NCBI GenBank assembly: GCA_021153185.1
Contig: JAGKTY010000021.1
Span: 1-40,909, forward strand
Origin: Lachnospiraceae bacterium
Lineage (GTDB): Bacteria; Bacillota; Clostridia; Lachnospirales; Lachnospiraceae
Length of the DNA: 40,909 nt
Direction: 5' to 3'
A program made the translations under genes and the position numbers. Positions 1 to 7,547 of the stretch are shown in pieces (position 1 is the first letter of the stretch; each line of letters begins with the position of its first letter). The notes beneath the pieces are model-generated. The model was not told where the DNA came from, did no database searches, and saw only the letters and a list, made by a program, of their open reading frames with translations.

Positions 1-946
1 CCAAGGTATCTGCACGAAGTTTAATCTGTTCCCTCTGGTTTGGTTTTTCCTGCTCTAATATAAGAAACATCCCATCCATATCCAGTTCTCCCGACTGGCT
101 CATACGCTTCATTCGGTTCGCCTGCGACAAGGACGGTGTACACTGCTCCATATCCATAACCTCATAAAGCTCGTACTGCTGCTCCTCTGTCAGATAGGAA
201 AGCTCTACCGCTATGGTAAAAGCAATCTTTCCTTCATCTACCATATCAAGAAGCTTGGGGATAAGATTGGTAAGGCGGATATAACGCTGAATAGTCATAC
301 GGCTCTCTCCCATCTGTTTAGCCAAAGCCTCATTGCTATTAATAGCCCTCTCTGTGGTTTTATCCTGCTGAATTATCCAATTTCCAACTTCATCGTGACC
401 GGACTGCAAAGGATATATCTTCATTGTAGGATTATCCAACTTCGGTCCATCTTGATCCGAGGTTGCTGTCCCAACTTGTGACGAAGATAACTTTTTCCCA
501 ACTTGGGAAGAAGTTAAATCGGTTCTTGTTCCCTGCCTCTTCATTGCCTCCAGCTTCATCTTATAAGCAAATGCTTTCTCGCTGGGTTTCAGATGCTCAC
601 GTTGCAGATTGCTATCCACCATGGCAATTACAGCCTGATTATCATCCAAATTACGAATTACCACAGGCATCATATCAATCCCTGCCCATTTACATGCAGC
701 CTTCCTTCTGTGACCTGCTATCAATTCATAACCGCCACCAGCTTTTGGTCTTGCCAGAGCCGGAACAATCACACCTTCTTTTTCAATACTCTGCATTAGT
801 TCAAACAATGCCATATCGTTTTCTACCTTAAAGGGATGCCCATCAAAGTCCTGTAACTGTGCTATTGGAACCATTTTAATATCTGTTTCCGCCACAGCAC
901 TATTCTCCTGTTGCGGAAAAGAATACCATTCTTCTTTTTTCTTCAT
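1..946 (-). CDS. parB: ParB/Spo0J-family partition-like protein, 3' end cut by window
   Basis: An open frame of 315 codons runs off the left edge without a stop. The N-terminal half has the ParB/Srx-type nuclease-like fold motifs: a segment ending in ELIAGHRR (the ParB box II motif), then DSNLQREHLKPSEKA, followed by a helix-turn-helix region (SNEALAKQMGESRMTIQRYIRLT). Family members bind centromere-like DNA or act as element-encoded regulators; copies of this type are common next to relaxase modules in integrative elements of Clostridia. Between the nuclease-like part and the HTH is an insertion with two copies of SSQVG and about 50 further residues. The start at 946 is preferred: GGAGG (958-962) lies 11 nt upstream, and the in-frame ATG at 964 falls before the predicted transcript start (about 962). 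The gene reads away from rlmD, into sequence outside the window. A chromosomal ParB is less likely because no parA, rnpA or gid neighbours are seen. Confidence 0.85.
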   Translation of the reverse strand, partial: MKKKEEWYSFPQQENSAVAETDIKMVPIAQLQDFDGHPFKVENDMALFELMQSIEKEGVIVPALARPKAGGGYELIAGHRRKAACKWAGIDMMPVVIRNLDDNQAVIAMVDSNLQREHLKPSEKAFAYKMKLEAMKRQGTRTDLTSSQVGKKLSSSQVGTATSDQDGPKLDNPTMKIYPLQSGHDEVGNWIIQQDKTTERAINSNEALAKQMGESRMTIQRYIRLTNLIPKLLDMVDEGKIAFTIAVELSYLTEEQQYELYEVMDMEQCTPSLSQANRMKRMSQSGELDMDGMFLILEQEKPNQREQIKLRADTL

Positions 947-968
947 AAAATCATTTACCTCCATTGAA

Positions 969-997
969 ATTATTCTTTGCCAGATACTATCTGACAA
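969..997 (-). promoter_or_regulatory. Promoter of the ParB-like gene
   Basis: On the minus strand TTGTCA (997-992) and AATAAT (974-969) are separated by exactly 17 bases, giving a transcript start near 962. This places the GGAGG ribosome binding site at the extreme 5' end of the mRNA. Confidence 0.6.
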
Positions 998-998
998 A
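976..998. promoter_or_regulatory. 23-bp near-perfect palindrome overlapping the parB promoter
   Basis: The half-sites TTTGCCAGATA (976-986) and TATCTGACAAA (988-998) are reverse complements around a single central C, with one mismatched pair (980/994). The palindrome covers the -35 box and most of the spacer of the ParB-gene promoter, the usual place for a repressor operator. The binding protein is unknown; autoregulation by the ParB-like protein is one possibility. Confidence 0.5.
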
Positions 999-1045
999 AA
1001 AGAAAGAGCCGCTTACTTTCAAAATCACTTGAAAATAAGCGGCTC
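998..1045 (-). terminator. Intrinsic terminator upstream of the ParB-like gene
   Basis: GAGCCGCTTA (1006-1015) and TAAGCGGCTC (1036-1045) form a 10-bp perfect stem, with an inner TTTCAA/TTGAAA pair. Read on the minus strand it is followed by TTTCTTTTTTG. It would end transcripts coming from rlmD through the hairpin-rich stretch and insulate the ParB gene. Confidence 0.75.
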
Positions 1046-1353
1046 AGACCACTTTGTTACTTTATTGAATTGTTAGTTATTCTTGATGAAATATGAACGA
1101 CAGATTTTTGTGTTTCCGAACTACACCCTCACCACCACTTGGACGTTTACTCCGTTGGAAATTGCCTTTTTCTTCTCTTTTCGGTCACTTTGGGAGAAGA
1201 GTATATGTCGCTCAAAGTGCCTAAACTCGAGAAGTTTTACAAACTTCTCGGTTCGCGGGCAGTCGTCGAATTCCGCATAAACTCGGGCTTTTTGAGCCCT
1301 CGCTTCTTCGGAACTCTCCTCGTTGCCTTCGCGAAAATTCAAGGAGTTTAGTC
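1046..1353 (-). other. Hairpin-rich stretch after rlmD, no clear gene
   Basis: This stretch of about 300 bases has no convincing gene. On the minus strand it holds an 86-codon frame (1121-1381) overlapping the rlmD end, with a very charged product and no ribosome binding site that I can see. The DNA is dense in inverted repeats: a perfect 10-bp stem CGAGAAGTTT/AAACTTCTCG (1228-1250, 3-nt loop), GGGCT/AGCCC (1285-1299) nested inside TTCCG/CGGAA (1271-1313), CACTTTG/CAAAGTG (1186-1219), and GGAGTT paired with AACTCTCC (1312-1348, one bulge). It could be a structured RNA, the end of a mobile element, or a small conserved protein gene; position after the 3' end of rlmD favours an element end. Confidence 0.4.
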
Positions 1354-2736
1354 CTAAATCTTTTGGAGCAATGTTACGCACTCCACATGCACCGTCATCG
1401 GGAAGAGATCAAACGGGCGCACCTTCTCAAGCTTGTATCCATTTTCGCACAGATACTTGAGGTCTCTTGCAAGCGTTGCACTGTCGCAGCTCACATATAC
1501 GATGCGCTTTGGCTGCATGCTAACCATCGTCTCCAGACACCTCTCGTCGCATCCCTTGCGCGGTGGGTCGACCACAATCACATCCGCATAAATTGCATCC
1601 TCTTTATATGCCTTCGGAAGCACTTCCTCTGCTTTTCCGACCATAAATTCTGCATTCGTAAAACCGTTTAACTCTGCATTCTGCTTGGCATCCGCAATCG
1701 CCTGCGGAATAACCTCGACACCATATACCTGCTTTGCCTTCTGTGCCAGGGATAACGAAATCGTTCCGATGCCACAGTAGAGATCCCAAACCGTTTCTTC
1801 TCCCGTTAAATTAGCATACTCTAACGCTTGCTCATAGAGACGTTTTGTCTGCACGGGATTCACCTGGAAAAAGGAGAGTGGCGAAATTTGGAATTTGACA
1901 TCTCCAATCTGATCCGTGATATATTCATCACCCCAGATCACCTGGAAACTATCACCCATGATGACATTTGTCTTTTTCATATTGGTACTAAAGCAGATAC
2001 TCTTGATACGACTGCCCACATCCTGTAATTTGATCAGTCCCTCTGCAAAAGGCTTCACATACGGAAATGACTTTCCGTTAATCACGAGACAAACCATGAT
2101 TTCCCCGCTTGTGAAGCCGCTGCGGATAAGCACATGGCGCACAAGTCCTTTATGCTGCACCTCATCATACGCTTGTATGCTGTATTTTTTCATAAATGAA
2201 AGAATATATTCAAGAATCGGTTTTGTCTCCGGTGCAAGAAGCGCGCACTGGGTATTTGCAATGATGCTATGTGTCCTTCCTGCATAAAAGCCCGCCACTA
2301 CCTCTCCGTTTTTATCTGTTCCAATCGGGAAAAGGGCCTTGTTCCGATAATGGAAAGGCTCGTCCATATACGCGATCGGCTCCATAATTGCATCAAGAAA
2401 CGCCTCCGGAAAACCACCAATTCTCATCAGGTTGTTTTTGACCTTTTGCTCCTTGAATGCGCATTGTTTCTGATAATCCATTGCCTGAATCTGGCAACCG
2501 CCACAGCTTCTGTGGAACTTACAAACAGGCTCCACACGGTACGTAGAAGGATTGATTATTTTTTCACACCTTGCAAACGCATAGTTCTTCTTCGTCTTTA
2601 AAATCCTGGCCTCAACCTCATCGCCAACCATCGCGTCCTTCACAAAAAGGGCATAGCCGTCAATCCTGCCGATGCCCTCTCCCTCCGAACCTATATCCGT
2701 GATTGTCACTGTTACAATATCGTTCTTCTTATACAT
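1354..2736 (-). CDS. rlmD: 23S rRNA (uracil-C5)-methyltransferase, RlmD/RumA family
   Basis: This SAM-dependent enzyme makes 5-methyluridine in 23S rRNA (U1939 in E. coli; Firmicute homologues may also act on U747). The 460-residue product has an N-terminal TRAM RNA-binding domain (about 1-60), an iron-sulfur cysteine set C72-x5-C78-GG-C81 with a fourth cysteine near 159, the SAM motif DLYCGIGTISLSL, and the catalytic region VVDPPRKGCD followed by VYVSCDSATLARDL, where the cysteine is the nucleophile. The start at 2736 is chosen because GGAG lies 5 nt upstream and it begins two bases after the stop of the upstream gene; a longer frame to 2796 adds non-homologous residues. It is probably co-transcribed with the YhaM-like gene. 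The 3' ends of rumA/rlmD genes are known integration sites for mobile elements, and the odd sequence downstream fits this. Confidence 0.93.
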   Translation of the reverse strand: MYKKNDIVTVTITDIGSEGEGIGRIDGYALFVKDAMVGDEVEARILKTKKNYAFARCEKIINPSTYRVEPVCKFHRSCGGCQIQAMDYQKQCAFKEQKVKNNLMRIGGFPEAFLDAIMEPIAYMDEPFHYRNKALFPIGTDKNGEVVAGFYAGRTHSIIANTQCALLAPETKPILEYILSFMKKYSIQAYDEVQHKGLVRHVLIRSGFTSGEIMVCLVINGKSFPYVKPFAEGLIKLQDVGSRIKSICFSTNMKKTNVIMGDSFQVIWGDEYITDQIGDVKFQISPLSFFQVNPVQTKRLYEQALEYANLTGEETVWDLYCGIGTISLSLAQKAKQVYGVEVIPQAIADAKQNAELNGFTNAEFMVGKAEEVLPKAYKEDAIYADVIVVDPPRKGCDERCLETMVSMQPKRIVYVSCDSATLARDLKYLCENGYKLEKVRPFDLFPMTVHVECVTLLQKI

Positions 2737-2738
2737 AG

Positions 2739-3683
2739 TTACTCCATATGTGTTCTTCTGACATTTGTATCTAACAGACGGTTGAATCCTAACCATCCCT
2801 GCTCCGTCGTGCCGGCAAGCAGCTCCTTAAAGGTCTCCATCTTTGCATCTGTATTATCTGCAAAATTGAGCGCAACTGCCTCAACAAGTGCAGGCTTTTT
2901 CGGGGAGCCGTACTCCAGCTCACCATGATGCGCCAAAATACAATGCTTCAGTTCTGCCTCGACGTTCTTTGGAAAGCCCGGAATCTGACGGATTTTCTCT
3001 CCTACCATCTCACATCCCATCACGATATGACCGAGCAGATTGCCATCGTCTGTATAGTCATTGAGCGGAAATGGCGACAGCTCCTTCGTTTTTGCGATAT
3101 CATGACAAATTGCTGATGTAATAAGCAAGTCTCTATTCAGAATCGGATACGCTTTACAGTAGTAATCACAAAGATTGGTCACACTCAGTGTATGCTCCAG
3201 CAGTCCTCCCACAAATCCGTGATGAACCGATTTGGCGGCAGATGCAAAACAAAATTCTTTTGCAAACGCTTCATCCTCGACAAAAAACAACTCCAAAAGC
3301 TTTTTCATGTATGGCGCCTTGATGGAAGCAATATATGCCTTGAGTTCCCCAAACATCTCATCGATATCTCTCTCACTGACCGGTAAATAGTTTGCCGGGT
3401 CATACTCACCCTCCCGGCATTTTCTGACGCGCTTTACATTGATCTGCTTGGCCCCCTGAAAAATGGTCACATCTCCAAATACCTCAATGTAATCCATTGC
3501 ATCAAAATCATCAATGCCCATTCCGTTTGGGTCCCATATTTTTCCGTCTACATTGCATGTTTTATCCTGCAATCTGACCGTTTCATATGGTTTTCCGTTT
3601 TTGGTCATCGCAGACTGTTTATACGTACACAAGTAGATGTCTGATACGCGATCTCCTTCGTTTAAATCTCCTAAATATTTCAT
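2739..3683 (-). CDS. YhaM-like 3'-5' exoribonuclease (OB-fold plus HD domain)
   Basis: The 314-residue product has an N-terminal OB-fold nucleic-acid-binding domain (about 1-90) and a C-terminal HD phosphohydrolase domain. Metal ligands visible in the HD part are H164 (LLEHTLSV), H194-D195 (ICHDIAKTKE), H219, H242-H243 (LAHHGE) and D266. This arrangement and length match YhaM/CbfA-type exonucleases, which shorten RNA and single-stranded DNA from the 3' end. The start at 3683 has GAGGAG 6-7 nt upstream; a longer frame to 3806 overlaps the upstream gene and adds low-complexity residues. Its stop is two bases before the rlmD start, suggesting translational coupling. Confidence 0.88.
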   Translation of the reverse strand: MKYLGDLNEGDRVSDIYLCTYKQSAMTKNGKPYETVRLQDKTCNVDGKIWDPNGMGIDDFDAMDYIEVFGDVTIFQGAKQINVKRVRKCREGEYDPANYLPVSERDIDEMFGELKAYIASIKAPYMKKLLELFFVEDEAFAKEFCFASAAKSVHHGFVGGLLEHTLSVTNLCDYYCKAYPILNRDLLITSAICHDIAKTKELSPFPLNDYTDDGNLLGHIVMGCEMVGEKIRQIPGFPKNVEAELKHCILAHHGELEYGSPKKPALVEAVALNFADNTDAKMETFKELLAGTTEQGWLGFNRLLDTNVRRTHME

Positions 3684-3744
3684 GCGCTTCTCCTCACTTC
3701 TGTCTCTATCTATTTTGTTCAAGTCGTCATTTCGACTTGCTATC

Positions 3745-5052
3745 TCATTGCTTTTCCTTTGTCTGCACGATTCCCTGCAAAGGAATCTCCACATACTGCC
3801 CCGCACTGTAGCGATATATGGACAGGGTCAACGTATCGCCCGGCTTCATCTGGGAAAGTCCGTTCTGATAATCCCAGAATGTTGTAATATCCTTCCCATT
3901 CATCTTTGTGATGACATCTCCTTTGATGACGCCCATATTCATCGCCGGAGACTCCGGCTCAACATACGTCACATATCCACCGTACGGAACACCCAGTTCA
4001 AAGTGCGCTGACTGCGTGACATCCATTCCGTAAATTCCCGCATAACATAGTTCCTCGTTATTTGAGAGTTTCTCAATAAGCGGTTTGAGTGCCGAAATAC
4101 CGATTGCACAAATCAGCTGCCCTCCCGCATTTTTGGTACAGCTATTGGTCATAATGGCAATGACCTCTCCCTTTGTGTTGATGAAAACCCCACTCATATT
4201 GTTTCCGCCATACACGTCAGAGCAAAGAACGCGATAAGTAGCATCAGCTAACTTTAACGTCGTCCCAACAGATGTAATCATACCATAGCACATACTTCCG
4301 AAGTCACCATTCGGGCTGCCAATTGCAATCATCGGTTTCCCGACAATGCCTTCTCCAACAGAAACACCGAGCTTGGCATATGCAAGTCCCGCTCTCGTAT
4401 CAAGACTCAAATCTCCTCTGAGCACCGTATAAATGCCAAGTCCGGTCTGTTCATCCTGACTCAGAAGCGCTGCAGAAGCGACTGTTCCATCATAAAAGGT
4501 AACCGATAGCTGATTCACATCCGGCATACCCGATGCATCCGCCAGAATGAGGAGCTGCTGACCATTGTCTGCAATGATGAGTCCCGCCACATGCTTTTCG
4601 CTCTCAACGGTATCAAGAAACCAGTCCGTCTCAACACTGACCCCTGTTACCTGAACAATCGAAACACTGCTTTCTTTGGAAACCTCGTAAAGCTGCTCGT
4701 ATAGCGCATTGTATGCTTCTATTCCGCTAACTGCAGCATCATCGTTAGCCTGTGCATCCTCGATTGCGGAAATCGCTGCTTCCTTTGCGGCCTCCGCCAT
4801 TTCCTTCTCCGCCTCTTTTTCCGTAAGAAGCTTTGCCGGCTCAACCTCTTCCTGCTGGTCCGGAATCTCAACCTGCTTGATTTCTTCCGGATACAATATA
4901 TTACTGATCACCGGCTCTAATACCAAAAACGTGATACAGGCAACCAGACCAAAAACGACTGCCATAATGCTCACAAAAAAAGTGCGCCTTGCTAACTTTT
5001 TGGTATTCACCGGTTTTTCTTTAATTGTCTCTGATACAAATTCGTTTTCCAT
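3745..5052 (-). CDS. Membrane-anchored HtrA-like (S1C) protein with PDZ domain, catalytic triad lost
   Basis: The 435-residue product has a cytoplasmic N-terminus, one membrane segment (about 24-48), a Glu/Ala-rich linker (about 55-110), a trypsin-like domain (about 125-330) and a PDZ domain (about 335-420; YGGYVTYVEPESPA, GDVITKMNG). Aligned by eye to HtrA, the catalytic His falls on D172 (LLILADAS instead of TNNHV), the Asp on G204 (QTGLG instead of RTDLA) and the Ser on M286 (GGNNMSGVF instead of NPGNSGGP). The fold is recognisable but proteolysis is unlikely, so a binding, sensing or scaffolding role outside the membrane is inferred. The start at 5052 is chosen because it precedes the membrane anchor at a normal distance and AGGGA lies about 8 nt upstream; 5088 is also open. 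It is divergent from mutS2 and upstream of the YhaM-like gene (61 bases apart). Confidence 0.85.
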   Translation of the reverse strand: MENEFVSETIKEKPVNTKKLARRTFFVSIMAVVFGLVACITFLVLEPVISNILYPEEIKQVEIPDQQEEVEPAKLLTEKEAEKEMAEAAKEAAISAIEDAQANDDAAVSGIEAYNALYEQLYEVSKESSVSIVQVTGVSVETDWFLDTVESEKHVAGLIIADNGQQLLILADASGMPDVNQLSVTFYDGTVASAALLSQDEQTGLGIYTVLRGDLSLDTRAGLAYAKLGVSVGEGIVGKPMIAIGSPNGDFGSMCYGMITSVGTTLKLADATYRVLCSDVYGGNNMSGVFINTKGEVIAIMTNSCTKNAGGQLICAIGISALKPLIEKLSNNEELCYAGIYGMDVTQSAHFELGVPYGGYVTYVEPESPAMNMGVIKGDVITKMNGKDITTFWDYQNGLSQMKPGDTLTLSIYRYSAGQYVEIPLQGIVQTKEKQ

Positions 5053-5154
5053 CACAACGTCCCTATGCGTACCAACACGCAACAGCATTCTTCTTGTCGC
5101 AAATTTATCTTTTCTATTATAGCACAGAAAAATAGTGTAATAAACCCTTGCGCG

Positions 5155-5163
5155 TGTTATAAT
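5155..5163 (+). promoter_or_regulatory. Extended -10 promoter of mutS2, implying a leaderless mRNA
   Basis: TGTTATAAT is a perfect extended -10 element (TG-N-TATAAT, with TATAAT at 5158-5163). No good -35 is seen. The expected transcription start, 7 bases downstream, is about 5170, the A of the mutS2 start codon, and no Shine-Dalgarno sequence lies between. Confidence 0.6.
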
Positions 5164-5169
5164 GTGCTC

Positions 5170-7536
5170 ATGAATGAAAAAGCTTTAAACACACTGGAAT
5201 ATTACAAAATCATAGAAAGACTTGCCCAAATGGCGACGAGTGAGCCCGGACGCAAAAAATGCTTATCTCTCAAGCCAATGCGAGATGCAGGGGAGATTCG
5301 TGAGGCGCAGCTTCAAACAAAGGATGCGCTTTCCCGCCTGTTTAAACAGGACAGCGTCAACTTCGGCGGAAATAAGAATGTTCATTATCTCTGCAAGCAT
5401 TTAGCAATCGGCGGTACAATTTCCCAGGAAGAGCTCCTGATGGTAGCCTCTCTTCTCGAAAACACGGCGCGTGTCAAAAATTACGGAAGGGCAAACCGGG
5501 AAGAAATCGAAGATTCCCTCTCTCCACTGTTTGATGAGTTAGAACCACTCACACCGCTCAGTACAGAGATCCGTCGCTGTATTCTGTCCGCCGATGAAAT
5601 CGCCGACGATGCAAGCCCGACGCTGAAACATATCCGCAGAAGCATTACACTCACAGGAGAAAAGATTCACAGCCAGCTTCTGTCTATGGTGAACGGCTCA
5701 CTGCGTACCTATTTACAGGACGCGGTCATTACACAGCGAGATGGCAGATACTGCGTACCGGTCAAAAGCGAGCATAAAGCGCAGGTACCGGGCATGGTAC
5801 ACGACCAGTCAGCCACCGGTTCTACCCTTTTTATTGAACCTGCTGCCATCGTGGAACTGAATAACAAAATCAGAGAACTAACCATACAGGAAAAGGATGA
5901 AATCGCCGAAATCATCAAAACGCTCTCTGCCGCATGCAGCGAACACCAGGAAGTAATCAGACACAACGGCGTAGTTATGACACAGCTCGATTTCATCTTT
6001 GCCAAAGCCAGACTTGCGCTTGAGCAAAATGCAACCGAACCGGTTTTTAATGAAGAGGGTATTGTCCGTATCCGGAAGGGACGCCATCCTCTTCTTGACC
6101 CGAAGAAGGTCGTACCAATCGACATCCAATTAGGAGAGGAATTTGACCAGCTTATCATCACCGGTCCAAACACCGGTGGTAAGACTGTTTCCATCAAAAC
6201 AGTCGGTCTTTTCACATTGATGGGGCAGGCCGGACTTCATATCCCGGCTCTCGACCGCAGTCAGCTTGCAATTTATCACAATGTCTTTGCGGACATCGGC
6301 GATGAACAGAGCATTGAGCAGAGCCTTTCGACGTTCTCTTCTCATATGACAAATATTGTCTATATTTTGAAAAAAGCGGACAAACGCTGTCTTTGTTTGT
6401 TTGATGAGCTCTGTGCCGGTACTGACCCGACAGAGGGTGCTGCACTTGCAATTTCCATTTTATCCGGTCTGCACGAAAGAGGCATCCGTACCTTAGCGAC
6501 GACACATTACAGCGAACTAAAGGTATATGCACTTTCCACACCGGGTGTTTCCAATGCCTGTTGCGAATTCGACGTGGAGACACTTTCACCAACGTATAAA
6601 TTGTTGATTGGTATTCCGGGTAAAAGTAATGCATTTGCAATTTCAAGCAAGCTCGGTCTTCCAAATCATGTCATCGAGCGTGCAAAAGCACAGATGAGTG
6701 AAGATGCCAAAAGCTTTGAAGATATGATGAGTGACTTGGAGAGCAGCCGTATTACAATCGAAAAAGAGCGCGAAGAAATTGCATCTTATAAACAGGAAAT
6801 CGCTGCATTAAAACAGCGACTTGAAAACAAACAGGACAAACTCGATTCTACCAGGGATGACATTCTGCGTAAGGCAAATGAGGAAGCCCGCGAGATTTTG
6901 CAGGAAGCCAAACAGGTTGCCGACGAAACCATCCGCAACTTCCAGAAGTATGGCAGTGCCACCCCAATGAAAGAGATGGAAGCACAACGCACAAAAGTCC
7001 GTGAACACCTTTCCAAAAAGAATGAAAAGCTCTCCCTCAAAGCCAAAGAGAGCGAAAAAGGGTCACTCAGTCCAAAAGACTGCAAGCTTGGCGAGCGCGT
7101 AACAGTACTTTCCATGAATCTGAAAGGAACCATTTCTTCAAAGCCGGATGCAAAAGGGTATTTGTTTGTCACCTGCGGTATTATGCGTTCCAAGGTGCAC
7201 ATCAGCGACTTAAAGCTTTCACCGGAAGAAGAAATTAAAGCACCGATGATTGCCGGCTCATCCGGCAAAATTAAAATGAGCAAAGCCGCCAATATTTCGA
7301 CTGAAATTAATTTGCTTGGGCTAACTGTTGATGAAGCAATTTCCAAGCTTGATAAATACTTAGACGATGCTTACATTTCGCACCTGCCAAGCGTACGTAT
7401 CGTTCATGGAAAGGGAACCGGCGCACTTCGAAATGCCGTACATTCACATCTTCGCAGACAAAAATATATTGCTTCGTTCCGTCTTGGTGAATTTGGTGAA
7501 GGCGATGCCGGTGTCACAATTGCAGAATTCAAATAG
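5170..7536 (+). CDS. mutS2: MutS2 ATPase/endonuclease
   Basis: MutS2 is a MutS-family ATPase without a mismatch-binding domain; members suppress homologous recombination or rescue stalled, collided ribosomes. The 788-residue product shows Walker A GPNTGGKT (about 331-338), Walker B LCLFDELCAGTDPTEG (about 406-421), a long coiled-coil region (about 515-620) and a C-terminal Smr nuclease domain (about 710-788; VRIVHGKGTGALR). The start is placed at 5170 because MNEKALNTLEYYKI matches the family N-terminus; the upstream in-frame ATG at 5065 adds unrelated residues. No ribosome binding site precedes 5170 and a -10 box ends 6 bases before it, so initiation on a leaderless mRNA is likely. The stop overlaps the ribosome binding site of the response regulator gene, so the three plus-strand genes probably form one operon. 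Confidence 0.95.
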   Translation: MNEKALNTLEYYKIIERLAQMATSEPGRKKCLSLKPMRDAGEIREAQLQTKDALSRLFKQDSVNFGGNKNVHYLCKHLAIGGTISQEELLMVASLLENTARVKNYGRANREEIEDSLSPLFDELEPLTPLSTEIRRCILSADEIADDASPTLKHIRRSITLTGEKIHSQLLSMVNGSLRTYLQDAVITQRDGRYCVPVKSEHKAQVPGMVHDQSATGSTLFIEPAAIVELNNKIRELTIQEKDEIAEIIKTLSAACSEHQEVIRHNGVVMTQLDFIFAKARLALEQNATEPVFNEEGIVRIRKGRHPLLDPKKVVPIDIQLGEEFDQLIITGPNTGGKTVSIKTVGLFTLMGQAGLHIPALDRSQLAIYHNVFADIGDEQSIEQSLSTFSSHMTNIVYILKKADKRCLCLFDELCAGTDPTEGAALAISILSGLHERGIRTLATTHYSELKVYALSTPGVSNACCEFDVETLSPTYKLLIGIPGKSNAFAISSKLGLPNHVIERAKAQMSEDAKSFEDMMSDLESSRITIEKEREEIASYKQEIAALKQRLENKQDKLDSTRDDILRKANEEAREILQEAKQVADETIRNFQKYGSATPMKEMEAQRTKVREHLSKKNEKLSLKAKESEKGSLSPKDCKLGERVTVLSMNLKGTISSKPDAKGYLFVTCGIMRSKVHISDLKLSPEEEIKAPMIAGSSGKIKMSKAANISTEINLLGLTVDEAISKLDKYLDDAYISHLPSVRIVHGKGTGALRNAVHSHLRRQKYIASFRLGEFGEGDAGVTIAEFK

Positions 7537-7547
7537 GAGGAATCCGT

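Noticed and set aside
463..831. 122-codon open frame on the plus strand
   Set aside because: It lies wholly inside the ParB-like gene on the other strand, whose frame matches a known family; the product has no recognisable features and no ribosome binding site.
5709..7346. Several long minus-strand open frames (up to 186 codons) opposite mutS2
   Set aside because: They are mirror frames of the MutS2 coding sequence; the products are Ser/Cys-rich without motifs, and the mutS2 frame is certain.
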